From contig DASUKM010000005.1 of NCBI GenBank assembly GCA_036278735.1, forward strand, positions 1 through 64,000: a DNA stretch of 64,000 bases. The letters are read 5' to 3'. The notes under the pieces were generated by a model, which saw only the letters and a list, made by a program, of their open reading frames with translations, did not search any database and was not told the origin of the DNA. The DNA is from DASUKM01 sp036278735. GTDB taxonomy: Bacteria > Acidobacteriota > Vicinamibacteria > Vicinamibacterales > 2-12-FULL-66-21. Positions 1 through 8,596 of this stretch are shown piece after piece. How positions within the stretch are numbered: the first letter of the stretch is position 1; each line of letters opens with the position of its first letter. A program made the translations under genes and the position numbers.

Positions 1-2
1 AG

Positions 3-270
3 AAGGAGCGCCTGGAAGCGGAGCGCCGTGAGAAGGAGCGCCTGGAAGCCGCGCGCCGTGAGAAGGAGCGCCTGGAAGCCGAGCGGCGCGAGAAGGAACG
101 CCTCGAGGCCGAGCGGCGCGAGAAGGAACGCGTCGAAGCCGCGCGCCGCGAGAAGGAACGCCTCGAGGCGGAGCGGCGCGAGAAGGAACGCGTCGAAGCC
201 GCGCGCCGCGAGAAGGAACGCCTCGAAAAGGAGCGGCGCGAGCAAGAGCGCGCCGAGCAGGAACGCCTCG
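3..270 (+). repeat. 30-bp in-frame tandem repeat coding for coiled coil
   Basis: About eight to nine near-identical 30-bp units, in register with the reading frame, encode the repeated decapeptide REKERLEAER. Variation is mostly GAA/GCC exchanges, and units with GTCGAAGCC alternate with units with CTCGAGGCC. The array probably continues upstream of the window. Confidence 0.85.
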
Positions 271-1697
271 AGGTCGAGGCGAGCGAGCCCGAACCGGCGG
301 CGGCCGCACCCGAGCGGCCGAGCGGTAAACCGTCAGGCGGCACCAGCAGCCGCCGGAAGAGAGATCGCTCCGCGCGCGCGAAGAAGGATCGGCTCAGGTC
401 CAACACGCAGCCGCCGGCCCCCGCGCCTCCTCCGGCCGCCGTCGTGCCCGCGCCGTCGCGATCGGGCTGGCTGGTACCGCCGGAGCGCGCAGCGGCCTTC
501 GACCCTCCGGTGCCCGACACGCCGTCATTCGTGCCGGTCCCCGCGCCGCCGGCCGCCGCCGTCCCGCTGCCCCCTCCCGTCTGGCACACGCCGGCACCGC
601 CGATCGCGCCGGCCGCCATCGCCGCGATGACGCCGCCGCACGGGAATCCCGTCCCGGCCTCTGCCGCGCCGGTCGCGCTGCGGCCGCCGATCGCGCCGTC
701 TTCTGTTCCGGCGCCGATCATCGAATCCGCCTCGTCGCCCCTGTTTGGCGGTCCTGCCGCTTTTGCAGCGCCGTCGGCGCCCATCCGCCTCAAGTCCGAC
801 GCAGGATCGCATCAGAGCCGGCCGGTACGCCCGGAGCCGCCTCCGCGCGAGCCTCGCCTTTCAGTGGTCCGCGAACCGCGCGAATCGCGCGACGCGATCA
901 TTCTCCCTCCCGAACGCTCCGGCCGCCGTCTGCCGTGGAAGGCCGCGGCCGCCGCGCTCATCCTGCTCGCGGCCGGCGCCGCCGGCCTGTTCTGGCTCAC
1001 GCCTGGGCATGAAGCCGATGCGGCCGCCCTGAAGACGGCCGTCGCGCCGCAGGCTCAGGCTCAGAAAGATCCCGTCAAGCCCGTTGCCGGACAGGTCAGC
1101 ATCACGACCGAACCGGCCGGGGCGCACGTGCTGGTGGACGGCCGAACGGCGGGCGACTCGCCCCTCACGGTGGACCACCTCGCGCCCGGTCGCCACATCG
1201 TCACCCTGGTCGGCAGCACCGGCACGGTGAAGAAGACGATCCGCCTCGAGGCAGGTCGCGGGGCGACGCTCGACGTCGCGATGTATTCCGGATGGGCGGC
1301 CATCTCGTCCCCCATCGTGCTCGACGTCTCGGAAAACGGACGGTCTCTGGGCACCACCGAACAGGACCGCATCATGCTCGGTCCGGGACACCACGACTTG
1401 CACCTCGTGAACAAGGATCTCGGATACAGCGCCGTGCAGGCGGTCGACATCGAGGGAGGGGAAGTGCGGCCGGTCAAGGTCGACCCGCGCGGCAGCGTCA
1501 ACCTCAATGCCCTGCCGTGGGCCGAGATCTGGATTGACGGCAAAAAGGTCGGCGACACGCCAATCGCGAACCTCCGTGTCTCGCTGGGCTCGCGCGAGAT
1601 CGTCTTCAAGAATCCGCAGTACGGCGAGCGCACGGTGATGACCACCGTCACCGCCGCGGCGCCCGCTGCGGTCAGCGTCGACTTCACGAAACAGTAA
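3..1697 (+). CDS. PEGA-domain membrane protein with long coiled coil (5' end outside window)
   Basis: The reading frame is open from the window edge, so the start is missing; 564 residues are visible. About 90 residues of charged heptad-like sequence built on a 10-residue unit (REKERLEAER) come first, encoded by 30-bp tandem repeats over about positions 3-270. A Pro/Ala-rich stretch follows, then one membrane segment at visible residues 313-333. The outer part holds three PEGA-type repeats near residues 363-405, 436-470 and 498-545 (ITTEPAGAHVLVDG, VLDVSENG, AEIWIDGKKVGDTPI). The order suggests a cytoplasmic coiled coil with an extracytoplasmic PEGA region. PEGA domains are surface-associated beta modules. 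The missing N-terminus could carry a kinase or other domain. Precise function unknown. Confidence 0.85.
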   Translation, partial: KERLEAERREKERLEAARREKERLEAERREKERLEAERREKERVEAARREKERLEAERREKERVEAARREKERLEKERREQERAEQERLEVEASEPEPAAAAPERPSGKPSGGTSSRRKRDRSARAKKDRLRSNTQPPAPAPPPAAVVPAPSRSGWLVPPERAAAFDPPVPDTPSFVPVPAPPAAAVPLPPPVWHTPAPPIAPAAIAAMTPPHGNPVPASAAPVALRPPIAPSSVPAPIIESASSPLFGGPAAFAAPSAPIRLKSDAGSHQSRPVRPEPPPREPRLSVVREPRESRDAIILPPERSGRRLPWKAAAAALILLAAGAAGLFWLTPGHEADAAALKTAVAPQAQAQKDPVKPVAGQVSITTEPAGAHVLVDGRTAGDSPLTVDHLAPGRHIVTLVGSTGTVKKTIRLEAGRGATLDVAMYSGWAAISSPIVLDVSENGRSLGTTEQDRIMLGPGHHDLHLVNKDLGYSAVQAVDIEGGEVRPVKVDPRGSVNLNALPWAEIWIDGKKVGDTPIANLRVSLGSREIVFKNPQYGERTVMTTVTAAAPAAVSVDFTKQ

Positions 1698-1879
1698 TCG
1701 TCGAGGGCAGAACCGTAATCCGCCGCACGGTTGCGGCACACTCGCCCGCCGCGCGCGCCCTGCCGTCCGGACACTTCTGCACGGATTTTCCCCGGATCCA
1801 CGCCTCTTGTGACGCGCGCCGCCGATGGCATCGTCCTTGCCAACACGCGCGATATCAGTCTCTCTTGCGCAGGTGTGTT

Positions 1880-2041
1880 ATGTGGAATTGGATCTGCTGC
1901 TACGTCACCGGCCACGATTACAGCGTGTGCTGCGATCACGGCACGATGTTCCTGCGATGCCTCGTCTGCGGCCGGCGATCGCAGGGATGGGTGGTGCATC
2001 ACGACCACCCGGCCCACGCGCCGCACGCCGGACGGGCCTGA
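1880..2041 (+). CDS. small cysteine/histidine-rich protein (53 aa)
   Basis: This 53-residue frame starts with ATG five to six bases after an AGGTG-type ribosome binding site (1871-1875). The product begins MWNWICCYVTGHDYSVCCDH and has a second cluster, RCLVCGRRSQGW, then a His-rich tail (HHDHPAHAPHAG). Five cysteines, in a CC pair, a second CC pair and CxxC, plus several histidines look like a small metal-binding (zinc-ribbon-like) fold. I recall similar short RC-CGRRSxGW proteins among Acidobacteria but cannot name a family. The frame is far less arginine- and proline-biased than the shadow frames around it, which supports coding. It is flanked by the PEGA gene and a PHP gene on the same strand. 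Function unknown. Confidence 0.6.
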   Translation: MWNWICCYVTGHDYSVCCDHGTMFLRCLVCGRRSQGWVVHHDHPAHAPHAGRA

Positions 2042-2057
2042 GCACGCGCCCACGCGG

Positions 2058-2087
2058 TTGACACGTCGCGCGCCGCATGAGGACAAT
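2058..2087 (+). promoter_or_regulatory. candidate sigma-70 promoter before the PHP gene
   Basis: TTGACA at 2058-2063 and GACAAT at 2082-2087 are 18 bases apart in the intergenic stretch 2042-2266. The -35 is consensus and the -10 differs at two positions. It would give a leader of about 170 nt for the PHP gene. No other structure was seen in this gap. Confidence 0.4.
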
Positions 2088-2266
2088 GACCTCATGCCGG
2101 TGCCCCGGAGTGCTGCCCGCCCGACGCCGAACCGGCACCTGATGGAGCCGGCCCGCCCCGACACGTTCAGCCTGCTCTTCTTCGCATTCCACACCCGGAT
2201 CGTCCGACTTCGGCGGCGCTGCGACCTCCCGCTCCCGGCCGTCTCCGCCGGAAGCGCTCGGCAGCG

Positions 2267-3499
2267 GTGATTGCGCCGTCCCTGACCCTCGGGCGAGCAT
2301 CGGACGTGCTCGAGACATGGCTGCCGCTGGCCGCCGGATCGTCTCGCCTCGAGCGCGTGCAGCCCGCCGCCGATGTGCGCCGCTTCGAGCCGCTCGTGTC
2401 AGACCTCCTCGTCGTCGCCCTCGCCTCGGATCCCGAACGCGTGCTCGACGAACTGTCGGCCGCCGGGACCGTCGGGGAGGCGGTGCAGCGATCGGGCCGC
2501 AGCCTGACCGTCCGGTATCAGGGAGAGTTGATCGAACTCCAGGTGGCAGCCGGCGACGAATACGGAACGGCGCTCTTCGTCGCGACGGGCCCGGCAGCAC
2601 ACGTCGCGGAGGTCCGCCAGCGCTCGGCTCCGCGCCTCGCGCCCCGCGAGCGCGACGTCTATGCGGGAGCCGGCCTCTCGTTCATTCCGCCCGAGCTGCG
2701 CCACGATCCCGAGGCGATCGACGCCGCGGCCGCCGGCCCGCTGCCGGAGCTCGTCACCCCCGACGACATCCGCGGGGATTTTCACATGCACACGACGTAC
2801 AGCGACGGCCGGGACTCGATCGCCGACATGGCGGCCGCGTGCGCCGCGCTCCGGTACGAGTACATCGCCATCACGGATCATTCGGTGAGCGCCAGCGCCT
2901 CGCGCACGATGACCGTCGAGGACCTTGCGCGGCAGCGCGACGAGATCGCCCGCGTCGCCGAAAGGTTCCCCCAGATGACCATCCTCCACGGCGCCGAGGT
3001 CGACATCCTCCCCGACGGGCAGCTCGATTTCGACGACGGGGTGCTCGAGGGACTGGATGTCGTGATCGCGTCGCTGCACGATCGGGCCGGACAGTCGGGC
3101 CGGCAGCTCACGCAGCGCTGCCTCCGGGCGATCCACCATCCGCTCGTGTCGATCATCAGCCATCCGGCCAACCGCCTCGTCGGCCGCCGCGGCGACTACG
3201 ACATGGACTACGAGCGCCTCTACGCGGCGGCGGCGGAGACGGGCACCGTGCTCGAGATCGACGGCGCGCCGAATCACCTCGACCTCGACGGGGCGCGCGC
3301 GCGCGCCGCCACACGCGCCGGCGTCACCGTCAGCATCGACAGCGATTGCCACCGCGCCAGGTCGCTCGGGGGCCAGATGGCGCTCGGGGTCGGGACCGCC
3401 CGGCGTGGCTGGACCGAGCCGCGCCACACGCTGAACACGCGGTCGCTTGCGGACGTCCGGACGTTCGTCGCGGCCAAGCGGGCCGGGGCGTCGGGCTGA
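2267..3499 (+). CDS. PHP-domain phosphoesterase with degenerate PolX-type front half
   Basis: A 410-residue protein with a GTG start. The C-terminal half (about residue 165 onward) is a complete PHP domain: GDFHMHTTYSDG, ITDHS, HGAEVDIL, IASLHD, ISHPANR and DSDCHR supply the metal ligands of this hydrolase family. The first 160 residues resemble the palm/thumb part of bacterial DNA polymerase X, including the linker that leads into DIRGDFHMHT. The helix-hairpin-helix region is missing, however, and the catalytic GDLD-type aspartate pair reads VSDLLVV. PolX is normally about 570 residues. This is therefore probably a phosphoesterase or nuclease derived from PolX that no longer polymerises. Possible roles include DNA end processing or histidinol-phosphatase-like chemistry. 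Confidence 0.8.
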   Translation: MIAPSLTLGRASDVLETWLPLAAGSSRLERVQPAADVRRFEPLVSDLLVVALASDPERVLDELSAAGTVGEAVQRSGRSLTVRYQGELIELQVAAGDEYGTALFVATGPAAHVAEVRQRSAPRLAPRERDVYAGAGLSFIPPELRHDPEAIDAAAAGPLPELVTPDDIRGDFHMHTTYSDGRDSIADMAAACAALRYEYIAITDHSVSASASRTMTVEDLARQRDEIARVAERFPQMTILHGAEVDILPDGQLDFDDGVLEGLDVVIASLHDRAGQSGRQLTQRCLRAIHHPLVSIISHPANRLVGRRGDYDMDYERLYAAAAETGTVLEIDGAPNHLDLDGARARAATRAGVTVSIDSDCHRARSLGGQMALGVGTARRGWTEPRHTLNTRSLADVRTFVAAKRAGASG

Positions 3500-3520
3500 A
3501 ACCACGCCGGGGCCGCGTGC

Positions 3521-3526
3521 TACACT
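3521..3526 (+). promoter_or_regulatory. extended -10 box before lolA
   Basis: TGCTACACT gives a TACACT hexamer with the upstream TG of an extended -10 element, 40 bases before the lolA start. A weak -35 (CTGAAA, 3496-3501) lies 19 bases upstream. It sits just after the PHP stop, so lolA-secretin may be an independent transcript. Confidence 0.45.
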
Positions 3527-3566
3527 AGCGAGCCTCCGCCTCGCTCGACCGATTTCTCGACAACTC

Positions 3567-4232
3567 ATGCAGGTTTCTGCTCCGATCGCCGTTCTCTGGC
3601 TGGCGCTGGTCACGCTGCTGGCCGCCCCCGCGCAGGTTCCGGCGCATCCCGACGCCGCCGGTGTCGCGCGGCTCGTGCAGCAGAAGTACGACCAGGTCCA
3701 CGATTTCAAGGCCGATTTCGTCCACACGTACCAGGGCGGCGTCCTCAGGAAGAACCTCACCGAGCGCGGCGTCGTGCAGATCAAGAAGCCCGGCAGGATG
3801 CGCTGGGAATACAAGGACCCCGAGGAGAAGCTGTTCGTCTCCGACGGCCACAAGATGTACTCGTACGTGCCCGCGGACAAACAGGTCATCGTCAGCACGG
3901 TGCCGCAGGACGATCAGGCGTCGACGGCGGTGCTGTTCCTCGCCGGCCGCGGCGATCTGCCGCGCGACTTCACCGCCTCCTTCGCCGATGCGGCCGCCGC
4001 CGGAACCTGGACGCTGAAGCTGGAGCCGAAGGTCCATCAGCCCGAATACGACTGGCTCGTGCTCTCGGTCGATCGCGCGACGCTGCAGATCCGCGGCCTG
4101 ACCGCCGCGGACCGGCAGGGCACGCGCTCGACCTTCGCGTTCTCGAACGTGAAGGAGAACGTCGACATGCCGGACACGCTGTTCACCTTCAAGATCCCGC
4201 GAGGCGTCGATGTCATCGTCGCGGATCGCTGA
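3567..4232 (+). CDS. lolA: outer-membrane lipoprotein carrier protein LolA
   Basis: A 221-residue periplasmic chaperone that ferries lipoproteins from the LolCDE exporter to the outer membrane. I chose the ATG at 3567 because it directly precedes a signal peptide (QVSAPIAVLWLALVTLLAAP, cleavage near APAQVPAHP); earlier starts only add Arg-rich sequence. Typical LolA features are the start of the mature chain (VARLVQQKYDQVHDFKADF), KKPGRMRWEYKDPEEKLFVSDG, and a C-terminal half ending in TFKIPRGVDV. Length is normal for the family. Its last 23 bases overlap the secretin gene, so the two are translationally coupled and probably act together in building the outer membrane. Confidence 0.92.
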   Translation: MQVSAPIAVLWLALVTLLAAPAQVPAHPDAAGVARLVQQKYDQVHDFKADFVHTYQGGVLRKNLTERGVVQIKKPGRMRWEYKDPEEKLFVSDGHKMYSYVPADKQVIVSTVPQDDQASTAVLFLAGRGDLPRDFTASFADAAAAGTWTLKLEPKVHQPEYDWLVLSVDRATLQIRGLTAADRQGTRSTFAFSNVKENVDMPDTLFTFKIPRGVDVIVADR

Positions 4233-6066
4233 GGTCGCCGTCGTCGTCCTGCTGGCCGCCGTCGGCGCGGGCTGCGCCACGTCGGCGGCGCTGCGCGCGG
4301 GGCGTCGCGCCGAGGACGTGCAGGATTACGACCGCGCGGTCGCCGATTACACGGCGGTCGTTCGAAAGCATCCGGACAACGTCGAAGCGCGGTCAGCGCT
4401 CGGCCGCGCCCGTCTGCGGGCCGCCCAGGATCACGCCTTTCGGGGCCGGCGCTTCGTCGCCGCCGATCGCTTCGAAGAGGCGCTCGTCGAATATCAGCTC
4501 GCCTCCGAGCTGAACCCCGGCGACGGCCAGGTCGACGCCGCGCTGCAGGACGTCCGCCAGCGCCTGCGCACCAAGCTGCGCGTCGAGCGCGGCGGCCGGA
4601 CGGAGCTGCAGGACCTGATCGACCGTTCCCGGCAGGTGCCAACGCCCGGGCTCGACCTCCGCGAGAATCCTCGCCTGCCGACCTCGCTCGTCTTCAGCAA
4701 CGCGAGCAGCCGGATGGTCTTCACGGCGCTGGCGCGGTTCGGCAACGTGAACCTCGTGTTCGACCCCGCGTTCCGCGACCAGCCGATCTCGATCGACCTG
4801 CGCAACACGACCCTCGAGGACGCGCTGAAGTCGCTCACGGCCAGCACCGGCACCTTCTACCACGTGACGGCCCCGCGCACGATCACGATCGCTCCCGACA
4901 CGGCCGCCAAGCGCCGCGAGTACGAAGAGTCGGTCGTGCAGACCTTTTATCTGAGCAACGCCGACATCAAGGAAGTGATCGACCTGCTGCGCGTCGTCAT
5001 GGACATCCGGCAGGTCTCGGCGATCACCGCGACGAATGCGATTTCCATCAAAGACACGCCCGAGCGGGTCGCGGGCGCGGCTCGACTGATCGAAGCGATC
5101 GACAAGGCGAGACCGGAAGTCGTCATCGACGTGGAGCTGCTCGAGGTGGATCGGTCGAAGCTGCAGGAATACGGGCTTCAGGCGGCGTCGCCGGGGTCCG
5201 ACGGGATTTCGGGGTCCGCTGACGCGAACCGGACCGGGTTGACGCTGCAGGGGCTCCGGAACCTGACGCAGGCGGACATCCTCGTCGCGGGACTGCCGAG
5301 CCTGTATTACAAACTGCTCAAGAACGACACCGACACGCGGACGCTGGCGAACCCGCAGCTCCGCACCGCCGAAGGGATCACCGCCACGGCCCGCTTCGGC
5401 GATCAAGTGCCGCTGCCCGTCACGACCTTTGCGCCGATCGCCACCGGCGGCATCAATCAGCAGCCGATTACGTCGTACGTGTACCAGAACGTCGGCGTGA
5501 ACATCGACATCACGCCACGGACGCACCACAACAACGACGTCACGCTCGCGGTCAAGGTGGTGCTGTCGAGCATTTCGGGCACCGGCTTCGGCGGCCTGCC
5601 CACGCTTGGCAACCGCGAAATCTCCACGACCATTCGCCTGAAGGATGGCGAGACGAACATGCTCGCGGGACTCATCCGCGACGACGAACGAACCGTGCTG
5701 TCGGGCATCCCGGGCCTGAGCGATCTGCCGGTGATCGGACACCTGTTCGCGAGCAACCACAAGGAGCGGCAGCAGACCGACATCATCCTGACGCTGACGC
5801 CGCACATCGTCCGGGTGCTGGACCTGAAGGCCGCCGACCTGCGCCCGTTCCTCGTCGGGCACGACACCGGCGCGGCGATCGCGGAGCTGCCTTCCGGGTC
5901 TGGCACGCCGCGCGACACGCAGGAGCCGCCCGGCGCGGCGCTCGAAGGGACCACCCCCTCCGTCACGAGTGCCCCCGAAGCCCCGAAGTTCCCTCAGCCG
6001 CTCGAAGGCGCGCTGCCCGGCGTGAAGCTCCCCGCCCCGAAGAAGCCGGGCGGCGGCGGAGTCTGA
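4210..6066 (+). CDS. secretin (GspD/PilQ-like) with N-terminal TPR
   Basis: A 618-residue outer-membrane channel protein of the type II/type IV pilus secretin superfamily. The N-terminus is a lipoprotein-like signal (AVVVLLAAVGAGC, Cys about residue 22). TPR-like helices follow (about 30-115), then an STN/N0 domain (SLVFSNASSRMVFTALARFG onward, about 158-235), a secretin N1 domain with YLSNADIKEVIDLLR (about 240-315) and the beta-barrel secretin domain (about 375-540; QLRTAEGITATARFGDQVPL, RDDERTVLSGIPGLSDLPVIGHLF). The tail is Pro/Gly-rich. It starts inside lolA. No pilus or type II motor genes are in the window, so the secretion substrate is unknown. A role as a type IV pilus or GspD pore is likely. 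Confidence 0.9.
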   Translation: MSSSRIAEVAVVVLLAAVGAGCATSAALRAGRRAEDVQDYDRAVADYTAVVRKHPDNVEARSALGRARLRAAQDHAFRGRRFVAADRFEEALVEYQLASELNPGDGQVDAALQDVRQRLRTKLRVERGGRTELQDLIDRSRQVPTPGLDLRENPRLPTSLVFSNASSRMVFTALARFGNVNLVFDPAFRDQPISIDLRNTTLEDALKSLTASTGTFYHVTAPRTITIAPDTAAKRREYEESVVQTFYLSNADIKEVIDLLRVVMDIRQVSAITATNAISIKDTPERVAGAARLIEAIDKARPEVVIDVELLEVDRSKLQEYGLQAASPGSDGISGSADANRTGLTLQGLRNLTQADILVAGLPSLYYKLLKNDTDTRTLANPQLRTAEGITATARFGDQVPLPVTTFAPIATGGINQQPITSYVYQNVGVNIDITPRTHHNNDVTLAVKVVLSSISGTGFGGLPTLGNREISTTIRLKDGETNMLAGLIRDDERTVLSGIPGLSDLPVIGHLFASNHKERQQTDIILTLTPHIVRVLDLKAADLRPFLVGHDTGAAIAELPSGSGTPRDTQEPPGAALEGTTPSVTSAPEAPKFPQPLEGALPGVKLPAPKKPGGGGV

Positions 6067-6072
6067 CCCGGC

Positions 6073-8457
6073 CTACTCTGTACGCAGGGCCTCGATTGGA
6101 TTGATCCGCATGGCGCGGCGGGCCGGCAGGTACGTCGCCACCGTCGCCGTCACGGTCAGGACGATGGCAACCGCCGCGTACGTCGGCAGATCGAACGCGG
6201 TGACGCCGAACAGCACGGAGGCGAGCGCGCGCGTGGCGAGGCCCGCGAGCGCGACACCGGCGACGAGCCCGGCCGCCGTGAGCCTCAGGCCATCCTTCAG
6301 GACCAGCAACAAAACCGTCGCGGGCGCCGCCCCGAGCGCCATCCGGACGCCAATCTCGCGGGTCCGGCGGCTCACGAGATACGACATCACACCGTAGAGC
6401 CCGACGACGGCGAGCGCGAGCGCCGCGCAGGCGAACAGCACCAATCCCAGCATCTCGAAGCGATCGACCGTCATCGAAGTCGCCACCAGGCCGCTCATCG
6501 GCCTGACGTGCGGCGCCGGCAGTTCCGGATCGATGCCGCGCAGCGCGCGGTCGAGCGCGCCGCCGACGCTCTCCGCCGGCAGCGTGCTGCGAACGACGAC
6601 GCTCATGAAGCTCCACGGTGCCTGCGCCATGGGCTGATAGAACTCGGGATCGACCTGTTCGCGCAGGCTCGCGTGCTTGACGTCGTGCGCAACCCCCACG
6701 ATCTCGAGCCAGGGGCCGGAATCACCGATCTGAAAGCGATGCCCGAGGGCGCGCTGCCCCGGCCAGTAGGTCCTCGCCATCGTCTCGTTGACGATCGCGA
6801 CCGGCAGGCCGCCGGCCCGATCCCGATCCGTGAAGGTGCGTCCGGCGCGGAGCCGGATCCCCATGACGCTGAAATAGTGCGGAGAGATCACGCGGATGCC
6901 GCCCCAGGGGTTCGCGGGCGCCGGCCCGTCGATCGTGATCCCGCGCGTACTGTTGCCGCCGGCGAACGGCAGGCGCGCGGCGGCGGCCGCGTCCTGGACG
7001 CCCGGCGCGGAGCGCAGGGCCTCGAGCAGCTGGTCGAAAAACTGCGCCTGACGTTCCGGCGTGCCATAACGACTTACCGGCAGCACCAGGTGCGCGGTCG
7101 AGAGGCCGGCAGGATGGAAGCCGGGATCCACGCGGCGCAGATCGAGGAAACTGCGAATCATCAGCGCGGCGCCGATGAGCAGCGCGAGCGACAGCGCGAA
7201 CTCGGCGACGGTGAGGACCTCGCGCAGCCGCCGGGACTCCCGGCCTCCCACCGTCCGGCCCACCGACGACACGGAACCGGCGAGGGCCCCGCGCGTCGCC
7301 TGCAGCGCCGGCGCCATGCCAAAGAGCAGTCCGGCCGCGATCGAGGCCAGCAGCGCGAAGCCGAGGACCGGCGTGCCGATGGCCACGTGCAGTGCCCGGA
7401 CATCGGACGGGGCCGCCGCGAGCAGCAGCGGCAGCGTCCAGGCCGCGAGGGCCACGCCGGCTGCACCTCCGAGCAGGCCGAGCAGCAGACTCTCGGTCAG
7501 CAACTGCGCGAGGATGCGCGACCGTCCCGCGCCGAGCGCCGTCCTGATCGTGATCTCCTGACGCCGCGCCGCCGACCGGGCCAGCATCAGGTTGGCGATG
7601 TTGGCGCAGCCAATCAGGAGCACCATCGCGACCGCGGCAAAGAGCACCAGCAGCGCCGGCCTGATGTCGCCGACCAGCAGGTCGCGCAGCGGCACGAGCG
7701 GAAACTGCACGTCCTCCTCGAGCACGTCGGCCGGATACCGCTGGTGCAGCCGCTCGAAAACGATCCGCTGCTCCGATTCCGCCTGCGCCACCGTGACGCC
7801 GGGCGCGAGGCGCGCGTACGCGCCGAGATAATGGGAGCCCCGCACCTGCGTCGCGTCCTCGTTCGGATGCAGCGGATGCGTCGGAATGACGTGCCGCGGC
7901 GAGACCCAGACCAGCGTCTCGCCCGGAAAATCGAATCCAGGCGGCATGATGCCGACCACCTGATAGGACTTCCCGTCGAGGACGACGGATCGGCCGACGG
8001 CCCCCGGATCTCCACCGAAGCGCCGGCGCCAGAACGCGTCGGCGATCACCGCGACCTGACGGCCGTTCTCGTCGGCCGGCGTCAGCGCGCGTCCGAGCGC
8101 CGGACGTACCCCCATCACGTCGAAGAACCCGGAGGTCACCACGGCGCCGTCCATGCGCTCCGGGCGGTCCCCTCCCGTCTCGACGAACGCCGTCTCCTTC
8201 AACGCGGCCATGGCCGAAAAGCTCTTCGCCTGCGCGCGCCAGTCCAGGAACAGGCCGGGCGCCTGATCGTCGGCGAACACGATGCGGTCCGAATGGGGAT
8301 ACGGCAGCGGCCGGAACAGCGCCGCGTAGACGGCCGCAAAGATGGCCGTGTTGGCGCCGACGGCGAGCGCCGCCGTCACCACCACCACCAGCGTGAACCC
8401 CGGGGCGCGCCACAGCATCCGTGCCCCGTATCGCAGATCCTGAAGAACTCTGGACAT
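6073..8457 (-). CDS. ADOP-type ABC transporter permease (MacB/FtsX duplicated)
   Basis: A 794-residue membrane protein with the architecture of acidobacterial duplicated orphan permeases. It opens with MSRVLQDLRYGARMLWRAPG and a first membrane helix. A MacB-type periplasmic domain (about 45-240) and an FtsX domain with three helices (about 285-400) follow, and the pair is then repeated (about 430-790), ending LPARRAMRINPIEALRTE. These permeases usually lack an adjacent ATPase, and none is present here. The family is related to MacB/LolC, which move lipids, peptides or lipoproteins. The start at 8457 fits the conserved N-terminus; an upstream in-frame ATG would read through the palindrome at 8495-8543. 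Convergent with the secretin, 6 bases between stops. Confidence 0.9.
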   Translation of the reverse strand: MSRVLQDLRYGARMLWRAPGFTLVVVVTAALAVGANTAIFAAVYAALFRPLPYPHSDRIVFADDQAPGLFLDWRAQAKSFSAMAALKETAFVETGGDRPERMDGAVVTSGFFDVMGVRPALGRALTPADENGRQVAVIADAFWRRRFGGDPGAVGRSVVLDGKSYQVVGIMPPGFDFPGETLVWVSPRHVIPTHPLHPNEDATQVRGSHYLGAYARLAPGVTVAQAESEQRIVFERLHQRYPADVLEEDVQFPLVPLRDLLVGDIRPALLVLFAAVAMVLLIGCANIANLMLARSAARRQEITIRTALGAGRSRILAQLLTESLLLGLLGGAAGVALAAWTLPLLLAAAPSDVRALHVAIGTPVLGFALLASIAAGLLFGMAPALQATRGALAGSVSSVGRTVGGRESRRLREVLTVAEFALSLALLIGAALMIRSFLDLRRVDPGFHPAGLSTAHLVLPVSRYGTPERQAQFFDQLLEALRSAPGVQDAAAAARLPFAGGNSTRGITIDGPAPANPWGGIRVISPHYFSVMGIRLRAGRTFTDRDRAGGLPVAIVNETMARTYWPGQRALGHRFQIGDSGPWLEIVGVAHDVKHASLREQVDPEFYQPMAQAPWSFMSVVVRSTLPAESVGGALDRALRGIDPELPAPHVRPMSGLVATSMTVDRFEMLGLVLFACAALALAVVGLYGVMSYLVSRRTREIGVRMALGAAPATVLLLVLKDGLRLTAAGLVAGVALAGLATRALASVLFGVTAFDLPTYAAVAIVLTVTATVATYLPARRAMRINPIEALRTE

Positions 8458-8494
8458 GTGCTCACCCGAGCAAGGAGCGGACCAGGTGCCCAAC

Positions 8495-8543
8495 GGGGTC
8501 AGATCTTGTTTCTTGCAGCGCGCAAGAAACAAGATCTGACCCC
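8495..8543. repeat. perfect 22-bp inverted repeat with 5-nt loop
   Basis: Arms 8495-8516 and 8522-8543 are perfectly complementary (GGGGTCAGATC ... GATCTGACCCC), around the loop AGCGC. It lies between the pxpC stop and the permease start, on the leader side of the permease. It looks like a REP-type palindrome rather than a terminator, since no T-tract follows on either strand. Confidence 0.85.
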
Positions 8544-8596
8544 GAGGTGTTCGACTGCGGTATTTCCGCGTCCCACAACCGGACGCGATCGGTCCA

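Noticed and set aside
1731..2270. 179-residue frame between the PEGA and PHP genes
   Set aside because: Composition is Arg/Thr/Ala-rich without structure, it overlaps the better-supported 53-residue frame, and no family pattern is visible.
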